A stretch of DNA of 6,749 nucleotides. It comes from Nocardioidaceae bacterium (lineage in GTDB: Bacteria; Actinomycetota; Actinomycetes; Propionibacteriales; Nocardioidaceae). The position numbers and the translations under genes are program-made. Shown piece after piece: positions 1-5,346 of this stretch. Where the stretch lies: assembly GCA_013696015.1 (NCBI GenBank), contig JACCZI010000260.1, positions 1-6,749 of the forward strand, in the 5' to 3' direction. Every line of letters begins with the position of its first letter. Position 1 is the first letter of the stretch. The notes under the pieces are model-generated. The model did no database searches, had not been told where the DNA came from, and was given only the letters and a program-made list of their open reading frames with translations.

Positions 1-960
1 GCCGTCGCGTCGGTGAAGCAGAGCGGACAGGTCAAGGTCTCCCTGCTCGGCAACGGCGCCAGCGTCCGGGTCCAGACCGAGCAGCTGAGCACGGAGCAGA
101 ACGAGGCCGTCGTCACGGCGCTGGCCAAGGCGTACTCCGTCCGCGAGGACGGGATCACCAGCAGTTTCGTCGGCCCGAGCTGGGGGGCCGAGGTATCCAA
201 CCGCGCATATCTGGCCCTTGGGGTGTTCCTCGTCCTCGTGGCCGGCGTGATCGCGCTGTACTTCCGGACCTGGAAGATGAGCGTCGCCGCGATCGTCGCC
301 CTGATCCACGACCTCGTGCTCACCGTCGGCATCTACGCGCTGATCGGCTTCGAGGTCACCCCGGAGACGGTGATCGGCTTCCTCACCATCCTGGGGTACT
401 CGTTGTACGACACCGTGGTGGTGTTCGACAAGGTGCGGGAGAACACCCGCAACTTCGCCGCGAACCTGACCCGAACCTTCTCGGAGTCGGCCAACTTGGC
501 GGTCAACCAGACGCTGGTGCGCTCGATCAACACCTCCGTGGCCGCGCTGCTTCCGGTGGCTGCGATCCTCATCGTCAGCACGGTTATCCTCGGCAGCGGC
601 CCGCTGAAGGACCTGTCGCTCGCGCTGTTCGTCGGCACCGCGGCCGGGGCCTACTCGTCGATCTTCATTGCGACGCCCCTGGCGGTCCAGCTCAAGGAGC
701 GCGAGCCTCTGGTGCGAGCTCACACCAAGCGGGTGCTCGCCAAGCGAGCCAAGGCTGCGGCGGCGCCGGTCGCGCCCGTCGTCGATGAGGACGCCGAGCC
801 GGTGGGTGTGACCCCTGCGGCCCGGACCTCTCCGGCTCGAACTCCGACGCGGAAACCGGCTCCGGCGCGGGCGCCGGCGCGCAAGGTCACCACGTCGAGC
901 GCGGCCAAGCGGTCGCAGCCCCAGCGGTCACCACGGTCGGCGCGCGGCAAGAGTCGCTGA
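1..960 (+). CDS. secF: Protein translocase subunit SecF, 5' end outside window
   Basis: SecF partners SecD in the inner membrane and uses the proton gradient to help the SecYEG/SecA channel release exported proteins. The frame is open from base 1, giving 319 residues; the first membrane helix and start of the first periplasmic domain are missing. Visible are the end of that domain with VGPSWG (residues 57-62), then five hydrophobic segments at about 68-88, 94-116, 119-142, 179-198 and 205-228. The SecF signature GYSLYDTVVVFDKVREN is at 132-148, and the conserved HD pair is at 103-104 in the second visible helix. After residue 235 comes a long cytoplasmic tail rich in Ala, Pro, Arg and Lys, as in other actinobacterial SecF proteins. 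secD would be expected just to the left. A GTG at base 13 is internal and not the start. The family assignment is secure. Confidence 0.96.
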   Translation, partial: AVASVKQSGQVKVSLLGNGASVRVQTEQLSTEQNEAVVTALAKAYSVREDGITSSFVGPSWGAEVSNRAYLALGVFLVLVAGVIALYFRTWKMSVAAIVALIHDLVLTVGIYALIGFEVTPETVIGFLTILGYSLYDTVVVFDKVRENTRNFAANLTRTFSESANLAVNQTLVRSINTSVAALLPVAAILIVSTVILGSGPLKDLSLALFVGTAAGAYSSIFIATPLAVQLKEREPLVRAHTKRVLAKRAKAAAAPVAPVVDEDAEPVGVTPAARTSPARTPTRKPAPARAPARKVTTSSAAKRSQPQRSPRSARGKSR

Positions 961-991
961 GCCCGCTGCAATGCTGTCCGAGGGCGCTGCA

Positions 992-1519
992 GTGGAGGCG
1001 TGGCTCGACTCGCTGGTCCATGACGTCGCGGACTTCCCCTCGCCCGGCGTGGTCTTCAAGGACATCACGCCGCTGCTCGCGGATGCGGCTGCCTTCGCCG
1101 CGACGGTCGAGGCGATGGCCGACCTGGGTCGAGACGTGTCCGGCGGACACGTCGACGCGGTCGTCGGCGTGGAGGCTCGCGGGTTCGTCTTCGCCGCGCC
1201 GGTGGCGCTGGCGCTGGGCACCGGCTTTGTCCCGGTTCGCAAGGCAGGCAAGTTGCCGTCGCAGACGTACGCCGTGTCGTATGCGCTGGAGTACGGCGAG
1301 GCCACGCTCGAAGTGCATCGCGACGCCTTCGGCACGGGGGACCGGGTGCTTCTCGTCGACGACGTGCTCGCCACGGGTGGCACCGTCGAGGCGACCGCCC
1401 AGCTGGTCGCGCAGTGCGGAGCCGAGGTCGCGGGTGTGGTGGTGCTGCTCGAGCTGTCGTTCCTCGGTGGCGCCGAGCGCCTGGCGGGCCTTCCCCTGGC
1501 CGCTCTGCGCACGCTGTGA
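992..1519 (+). CDS. apt: Adenine phosphoribosyltransferase
   Basis: Apt is a cytoplasmic salvage enzyme that converts adenine plus PRPP to AMP and pyrophosphate. From the GTG at 992 the protein has 175 residues, close to the usual 170-185. Family landmarks are DFPSPGVVFKDITPLL near the N-terminus (about 14-29), VGVEARGF at about 58-65, FVPVRKAGKLP at about 79-89, and the PRPP-binding loop VLLVDDVLATGGT at about 119-131 with its paired aspartates. I prefer GTG 992 because GAGGG at 980-984 lies seven bases before it. The ATG at 971, which adds seven residues, has no clear ribosome binding site. The gene follows secF by 31 bases with no terminator visible between them, so co-transcription is likely. 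The order secF-apt-rel is typical of actinomycetes. The function is clear and only the start is open. Confidence 0.95.
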   Translation: MEAWLDSLVHDVADFPSPGVVFKDITPLLADAAAFAATVEAMADLGRDVSGGHVDAVVGVEARGFVFAAPVALALGTGFVPVRKAGKLPSQTYAVSYALEYGEATLEVHRDAFGTGDRVLLVDDVLATGGTVEATAQLVAQCGAEVAGVVVLLELSFLGGAERLAGLPLAALRTL

Positions 1520-1522
1520 GCG

Positions 1523-1558
1523 GTGCTCCCGTCCCAGGTTAACGTGGGGTAGGAGCAC
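1523..1558 (+). promoter_or_regulatory. Hairpin 1 after apt, pairing over a strong SD sequence
   Basis: GTGCTCC (1523-1529) is perfectly complementary to GGAGCAC (1552-1558). Inside, CCCA (1533-1536) pairs with TGGG (1545-1548), extended by a T-G wobble, leaving a loop that contains the palindrome GTTAAC. It begins three bases after the apt stop codon. The right arm covers most of AGGAG (1551-1555), a good ribosome binding site for the ATG at 1563. The structure could therefore end the apt transcript or mask that site. No T-run follows. The pairing is read directly from the bases; any function is inference. Confidence 0.5.
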
Positions 1559-1587
1559 TTCCATGGGGTTCGACCCCGTTGGAAGTG
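1556..1587 (+). terminator. Hairpin 2, candidate terminator or leader structure
   Basis: CACTTCCA (1556-1563) pairs perfectly with TGGAAGTG (1580-1587). Inside it GGGGT (1565-1569) pairs with ACCCC (1573-1577) around a TCG loop, and T1564-G1578 can wobble with T1579 bulged. This gives roughly 14 pairs, the strongest simple stem I found in the window. It lacks a T-tail, which is common for actinobacterial terminators. Its left arm shares CAC (1556-1558) with hairpin 1, so the two cannot both form completely. It may end apt transcripts or belong to an alternative-fold leader for the next gene. Confidence 0.5.
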
Positions 1588-1606
1588 ACCCTCAGCCATT
1601 GGAAGT
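1579..1606 (+). repeat. Direct repeat TTGGAAGT, two copies 20 bp apart
   Basis: TTGGAAGT occurs at 1579-1586 and again at 1599-1606, a 20-base offset. The first copy overlaps the right arm of hairpin 2. The second could pair with the same left arm (ACTTCCA, 1557-1563), giving a rival fold, or the two could be protein sites on one helix face. Two copies of eight bases could also be chance. Confidence 0.35.
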
Positions 1607-1613
1607 AGCGGCG

Positions 1614-1619
1614 TACGAT
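1614..1619 (+). promoter_or_regulatory. Possible -10 element for the small membrane gene
   Basis: TACGAT fits the actinobacterial TAnnnT pattern and lies 39 bases before the GTG at 1659. No convincing -35 element sits 16-19 bases upstream; the nearby TTGGAA at 1599-1604 is too close. This is a weak call, supported mainly by position after the hairpins. Confidence 0.2.
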
Positions 1620-1658
1620 ACGTCCGTAACCGCACCCAAGATCAGCGAGGGAGCCGCC

Positions 1659-1895
1659 GTGGATCCGCGTGAGCCACTGGACCAGCCCCTCGTGCAAAGC
1701 ACCGCTCAGGGGATCCCACCGGACGCCCGGCGGATGGGCTTCGACCGCAACACCGAGCAGGGGGCGCTGCTGGCGCTGACCGGTTCCCTCGACCCCGACA
1801 AGCGCGGCCACAAGGTGGTCGCCTGGCTGTTGCTCGTCGCCGTGGCCGGTCCGGCCCTGTTCGTCTTGACCTCGGTGCTGGTGAGCCGCGCTTAG
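1659..1895 (+). CDS. Small single-pass membrane protein, function unknown
   Basis: I do not recognise this 78-residue protein as a named family. Residues 1-50 are polar and fairly acidic, with MGFDRNTEQ at about 26-34. One hydrophobic segment at about 53-76 (VVAWLLLVAVAGPALFVLTS) is preceded by DKRGHK, so the N-terminus is probably cytoplasmic. The preferred start is GTG 1659, with GAGGGAG at 1647-1653 five bases upstream. The ATG at 1563, in the same frame and behind AGGAG, would give 110 residues. However, codons 1564-1658 have G/C at about two thirds of third positions, against nearly nine tenths after 1659, so the longer form looks less likely. The gene lies between apt and rel in the same direction, 33 bases before the rel start. 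Its reading frame and codon use support it as real; its role is unknown. Confidence 0.72.
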   Translation: MDPREPLDQPLVQSTAQGIPPDARRMGFDRNTEQGALLALTGSLDPDKRGHKVVAWLLLVAVAGPALFVLTSVLVSRA

Positions 1896-1898
1896 ACT
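1866..1898 (+). promoter_or_regulatory. Candidate rel promoter overlapping the upstream stop codon
   Basis: TTGACC (1866-1871) and TAGACT (1893-1898) are close to the -35 and -10 consensus of the main sigma factor, but the spacer is 21 bases, longer than the usual 16-19. The TAG of the -10 is the stop codon of the small membrane gene. Transcription would start near 1905, some 25 bases before the rel start. An inverted repeat, ACTGG (1896-1900) with CCAGT (1916-1920), spans that point. I recall actinobacterial rel genes being read both from their own promoter and from upstream, which fits. Confidence 0.35.
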
Positions 1899-1928
1899 GG
1901 ATGCACCCCCGGGTACCAGTGGAGCAGC

Positions 1929-4274
1929 GTGACTGAGGAGCAGACCGCCAAGGTAGGGACCGCGGTGCATGCGCCGGCGCAAGCGGAGCCAGCGCAGCCG
2001 CAGGGCCCGTCGACGCCCGCCCGCGTCCGCCACCGGCTGGCCCGGCTGGGCCGCACCGGCCCCATCAACCCCGCTCTGGAGCCGCTGTTCCGCATTGTGC
2101 GGGGCACTCACCCGAAGGCGGAGCTCACCCCGGTCGAGCGGGCGTACGCCATCGCCGAACGCATGCACGCCGACCAGCACCGGCGCAGCGGCGACCCGTT
2201 CATCACCCATCCACTGGCGGTTGCCACCATCTTGGCCGAGCTCGGCATGACGCCGCCGACGTTGTGCGCGGCGCTGTTGCACGACACCGTCGAGGACACC
2301 GCGTACACACTCGACGCGGTGCGCGAGGAGTTCGGTGACGAGGTGGCGCTGCTCGTCGACGGAGTCACCAAACTCGACAAGGTCAAGTACGGCGATACCG
2401 CGCAGGCGGAGACCATCCGCAAGATGGTCGTGGCGATGAGCAAGGACATCAGGGTCCTGGTGATCAAGCTCGCCGACCGGCTGCACAACATGCGCACGCT
2501 GCGGTTCCTCAAGCCCGAGAGCCAGCAGCGGATAGCTCGCGAGACGCTGGAGATCTTCGCACCGCTAGCGCACCGGCTCGGCATGAACACGATCAAGTGG
2601 GAGCTGGAGGACCTGTCCTTCGCGACGCTGCACCCCAAGGTGTACGACGAGATCGTGCGCATGGTCGCCGAGCGGGCGCCCTCGCGTGAGGATTTCCTCG
2701 CCCGGGTGGTCGCCGAGGTGCAGGCGGACCTGCGGACGGCCAAGATCAAAGCGCACGTCACCGGGAGGCCGAAGCACTACTACTCGATCTACCAGAAGAT
2801 GATCGTACGGGGCCGCGAGTTCACCGATATCTACGACCTGGTGGGGATCCGGGTGCTGGTGGAGTCGCTGCGCGACTGTTATGCGGTCCTCGGTGTGCTG
2901 CACGCGCGGTGGAGTCCGGTGCCGGGGCGATTCAAGGACTACGTCGCGATGCCGAAGTTCAACATGTACCAGTCGCTGCACACGGCGGTGATGGGTCCGC
3001 AGGGCAAGCCGGTGGAGCTTCAGATCCGTACGTTCGGCATGCATCGCCGGGCGGAGTACGGCGTCGCCGCGCACTGGAAGTACAAGGAAGAGTCGACCAC
3101 CGGGACCGACAGTGAACGCAGCACCGCCCGAGGCGAGGCGTCGTCCGGCTCCCACGACATGCCGTGGGTGCGTCAGCTGCTCGACTGGCAGCAGGAGACC
3201 GAGGACCCCGGTGACTTCCTCGACTCGCTGCGCTTTGAGATCAACTCCGGCGAGGTGTACGTGTTCACGCCACGCGGTGACGTCATCGCCTTGCCGACGG
3301 GATCGACACCGGTCGACTTCGCCTACGCGATCCACACCGAGGTGGGCCACCGGTGCATCGGCGGTCGGGTCAACGGACGACTCGTACCCTTGGAGTCACC
3401 GCTGGACAACGGCGACGTCGTGGAGGTCTTCACCTCCAAAGCCTCGGGTGCCAGCCCGAGTCGCGACTGGTTGACGTTCGTTAAGAGCCCACGGGCGCGC
3501 ACGAAGATCCGACAGTGGTTCACCAAGGAGCGGCGCGAGGAGGCGATCGAGCAGGGCAAGGAGTCGATCGCGCGGCTGATGCGCAAGGAGGGCATGCCGC
3601 TCCAGCGGCTGCTGAGCCACGACTCGCTGCAGGCAGTCGCCGAAGACCTGCACCTGGTCGACGTGTCCGCGCTGTACGCCGCCGTTGGCGAGAGCAATGT
3701 CAGCGCCAAGCACGTCGTACGCAAGATCATCGACCTGCACGGGGGAGACGAGGGTTCGGCCGAGGACCTCGCCGAGGGGGTCGTGCTGCCGAGCGAGTCC
3801 GACCGCCGGCGCCGACCGCGCGGTGGCGACGCGGGTGTCATCGTGCGCGGCACCAGTGACGTGCTGCTCAAGCTGGCGCGTTGCTGTACGCCGGTGCCCG
3901 GCGACACGATCGTCGGCTTCATCACCCGTGGAGCCGGGGTATCGGTGCACCGCGGCGACTGCCCGAACGTCAAGGACCTTTCCAGCCAGCCCGAGCGGAT
4001 GGTCGACGTCGACTGGGCGCCGACCGCGTCCAGCGTGTTCCTGGTCGCGATCCAGGTCGAGGCGCTCGACCGGGCCCGACTGCTGTCCGACATCACCCGG
4101 GTGCTCTCAGACCATCACGTCAACATCCTGTCCGCCGCGGTACAGACGGGCCGAGACCGTGTGGCGAAGAGCCAGTTCACGTTCGAGATGGGCGACCCCA
4201 AGCACCTGGGTCACGTGCTCAAGGCGGTCCGGACCGTCGACGGCGTCTTCGACGTCTACCGCGTCACCCAATGA
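1929..4274 (+). CDS. rel: Bifunctional (p)ppGpp synthetase/hydrolase Rel
   Basis: This 781-residue RelA/SpoT homologue makes (p)ppGpp from ATP and GDP/GTP on starved ribosomes and degrades it, setting the stringent response. The HD hydrolase domain lies at about 68-215, with H80, HDTVED (118-123) and ADRLHNMRTL (182-191), so hydrolysis looks intact. The synthetase lies at about 270-385, with GRPKHYYSIYQKM (279-291), YDLVGIRV (302-309), the RFKD motif (334-337) typical of bifunctional enzymes, and VELQIRT (362-368). A Ser/Thr-rich linker (388-408) precedes TGS (about 437-502, with GHRCIGG at 473-479). Next come a helical region, an acidic-then-basic linker with RRRR at 626-629, the zinc-finger domain (CC at 652-653, H674, C678) and a C-terminal ACT domain (about 703-780). 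The GTG start has GGAG four bases upstream. Residues 1-60 form a low-complexity extension. The gene faces the DUF559 gene convergently. Confidence 0.97.
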   Translation: MTEEQTAKVGTAVHAPAQAEPAQPQGPSTPARVRHRLARLGRTGPINPALEPLFRIVRGTHPKAELTPVERAYAIAERMHADQHRRSGDPFITHPLAVATILAELGMTPPTLCAALLHDTVEDTAYTLDAVREEFGDEVALLVDGVTKLDKVKYGDTAQAETIRKMVVAMSKDIRVLVIKLADRLHNMRTLRFLKPESQQRIARETLEIFAPLAHRLGMNTIKWELEDLSFATLHPKVYDEIVRMVAERAPSREDFLARVVAEVQADLRTAKIKAHVTGRPKHYYSIYQKMIVRGREFTDIYDLVGIRVLVESLRDCYAVLGVLHARWSPVPGRFKDYVAMPKFNMYQSLHTAVMGPQGKPVELQIRTFGMHRRAEYGVAAHWKYKEESTTGTDSERSTARGEASSGSHDMPWVRQLLDWQQETEDPGDFLDSLRFEINSGEVYVFTPRGDVIALPTGSTPVDFAYAIHTEVGHRCIGGRVNGRLVPLESPLDNGDVVEVFTSKASGASPSRDWLTFVKSPRARTKIRQWFTKERREEAIEQGKESIARLMRKEGMPLQRLLSHDSLQAVAEDLHLVDVSALYAAVGESNVSAKHVVRKIIDLHGGDEGSAEDLAEGVVLPSESDRRRRPRGGDAGVIVRGTSDVLLKLARCCTPVPGDTIVGFITRGAGVSVHRGDCPNVKDLSSQPERMVDVDWAPTASSVFLVAIQVEALDRARLLSDITRVLSDHHVNILSAAVQTGRDRVAKSQFTFEMGDPKHLGHVLKAVRTVDGVFDVYRVTQ

Positions 4275-4275
4275 C

Positions 4276-4318
4276 GATCCGCGGGTTGCTGCCCGACGAT
4301 CCGGCTCACCACTGCCGG
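4276..4318. terminator. Possible bidirectional terminator between convergent genes
   Basis: Only 31 bases separate the rel stop (4272-4274) from the stop of the opposing gene (4306-4308). Two short stems are visible: CGGG (4282-4285) with CCCG (4292-4295), flanked by GATC at 4276-4279 and 4298-4301, and CCGGC (4301-4305) with GCCGG (4314-4318) around an eight-base loop. Neither has a T-run. The stems are modest, so this is a positional inference. Confidence 0.3.
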
Positions 4319-5226
4319 GGGAGCAACGGCACCAGGCCGAGCAGCTGACCGAGTTCGACTTCGAAGCTGTCGTCCTTACCGAGAATGTCCTTCTTCCCGG
4401 CCACCACGAAGTGCCACCCCAATACCTTCCTCAAGTACGCCCGTCGCTCTTCGTCGTACGAAGCGTCCTCGTGGTGGCTGTGATACTCGGCACCGTCGTA
4501 CTCAGCAGCCACGCGGATATGCGGGTAGGCATGGTCCAACCTCGCCAGCTTGCGTCCACGGTGATCACGCACGACGTACTGCGGCTCCGGTCGAGGGAAG
4601 CCAGCGTCGATGATGCGCAGGCGCTCCCAGGACTCGCCCGACGACTCGGCTCGCGGTTCGACGAGCACCACAAGCTCGCGCGCTTGCACGATGCCGGGAA
4701 AGCGCTTCAGCCGGACGATGTACGCCATCAGTTCGCTCACCGACACCAGCTCCGCGTGCGCCATGACATCGGCCGCTGACAGCGCATACGGACGACGCAG
4801 CCGCCGGAGCATGTCGACAGTCGTGCGCACGGGCACCGTCAACCGCAGGCCGTCAATGGTCATGATCTCCTCTCGAGGCAGGTACCCCTCGAGGCAGCAG
4901 ACGTACGCCGAGGTACAGCGTGTGGTGCCGTGCGGGACAACACATGTCGGGCTGAAGTTGAAGCGCTGCGCCGGCGGAAAGGCGTCGACGCCGAGGGCCC
5001 AAGCCGCGGAGCAACCGTAGAGAACGCCGTGCGGTGGCATCACGAGATGCAGCGCCCTGCTGCGCAACGTCCGGGTATCCGGGACTGCGGCGTCCACGTA
5101 AACGCCGCGAAAAATGCGCCTCAGTCGGTGGTCGTGGAGAAGTTGCCGCAACCCCTTGGGGCTCAGGCCAAGCCGTGCGGCATCTGAGCCAAGAATCGGT
5201 AAGCCGTCGAAGATCCGGTTGTCCAT
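4306..5226 (-). CDS. AbiEi-like winged-helix / DUF559 (PD-(D/E)XK fold) protein
   Basis: From the ATG at 5226 the protein has 306 residues. The N-terminus (about 12-44) resembles the AbiEi-type winged helix: a short helix-turn-helix region ending in FRGVYVD. The middle contains GCSAAWALG (71-79) and TVPVRTTVDM (130-139), both typical of this actinobacterial family. The C-terminus matches DUF559, related to Vsr-type nucleases: E198 in ESWERLR, D231 in RLDHAYP, then E242 and D244 in EYDGAEYH, and a downstream DEERR. These residues fit the expected core, but nuclease activity is inferred. An in-frame GTG at 5271 would add 15 residues; neither start has a clear ribosome binding site. Sampled GC (about 58-65%) is below rel and far below the DUF349 gene, hinting at acquisition. 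No AbiEii nucleotidyltransferase is adjacent, so it is a solitary member of the group and its biological role is unknown. Confidence 0.85.
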   Translation of the reverse strand: MDNRIFDGLPILGSDAARLGLSPKGLRQLLHDHRLRRIFRGVYVDAAVPDTRTLRSRALHLVMPPHGVLYGCSAAWALGVDAFPPAQRFNFSPTCVVPHGTTRCTSAYVCCLEGYLPREEIMTIDGLRLTVPVRTTVDMLRRLRRPYALSAADVMAHAELVSVSELMAYIVRLKRFPGIVQARELVVLVEPRAESSGESWERLRIIDAGFPRPEPQYVVRDHRGRKLARLDHAYPHIRVAAEYDGAEYHSHHEDASYDEERRAYLRKVLGWHFVVAGKKDILGKDDSFEVELGQLLGLVPLLPRQW

Positions 5227-5263
5227 GCTGGGAGCATGTGCTGCTGATGGGGGCTTTGTGCCG

Positions 5264-5272
5264 TTGTCCACA
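5264..5272 (+). promoter_or_regulatory. Perfect match to the actinobacterial DnaA box
   Basis: TTGTCCACA matches the preferred DnaA-binding 9-mer of Streptomyces and mycobacteria exactly. A near match, TTGTCCATG, lies at 5219-5227 over the ATG of the DUF559 gene. The reverse strand of the perfect box provides the alternative GTG start, so part of the match could be coding. A single box may be a regulatory or titration site, or chance; a random exact 9-mer is expected in far fewer than one window of this size. Confidence 0.35.
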
Positions 5273-5290
5273 GGGCGATTGCGAAGTTAC

Positions 5291-5346
5291 CGGATGGTCG
5301 GGCCAAAACTCACGGATGGTCGGGCGGGAACCCGCGGATGGTCGGG
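5291..5346. repeat. Three 12-bp direct repeats at an exact 22-bp period
   Basis: CGGATGGTCGGG occurs without mismatch at 5291-5302, 5313-5324 and 5335-5346. The 10-base spacers differ: one contains CCAAAACT, the next GGGAACCC. The third copy abuts the stop codon of the DUF349 gene, and the first is 65 bases from the ATG of the DUF559 gene. A small stem, GCGG (5324-5327) with CCGC (5332-5335), lies between copies two and three and might help end DUF349 transcription. Conserved cores with variable spacers at about two helical turns look like binding sites or iterons rather than a copied minisatellite. What binds them is unknown. Confidence 0.85.

Noticed and set aside
1565..1577. GGGGTTCGACCCC, which looks like the T-arm of a tRNA
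   Set aside because: The bases form the inner part of a longer hairpin, the loop is too small for a T-arm, and no anticodon or D-arm lies upstream.
1020..1658. Upstream extension of the small membrane gene's frame across apt
   Set aside because: This part is a shifted reading of apt, full of Arg, Ser and Trp. Only the portion after 1659, or possibly 1563, has credible codon use and a ribosome binding site.
1539..2486. A 315-codon minus-strand frame opposite the small gene and the rel 5' end
   Set aside because: It is a composition-driven shadow, rich in His, Arg and Gly, that covers well-supported plus-strand genes.
4271..4348. A 25-codon frame starting ATGA over the rel stop codon
   Set aside because: The ATGA overlap is suggestive of coupling, but the peptide is very short, shows no recognisable feature and is antisense to the DUF559 gene end.
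3685..4779. A 364-codon plus-strand frame running past the end of rel into the opposing gene
   Set aside because: The first half is a shifted reading of the rel C-terminus (Arg/Ser-rich) and the second is antisense to the DUF559 gene. No domain or ribosome binding site supports it.
4306..5346. A complete AbiE toxin-antitoxin system
   Set aside because: No AbiEii nucleotidyltransferase is encoded on either side. The neighbours are rel and a DUF349 gene, so only a solitary antitoxin-like fusion protein can be claimed.
5291..5346. A short CRISPR array
   Set aside because: The repeats are only 12 bp with 10-bp spacers, far below CRISPR dimensions, and no cas genes are present.
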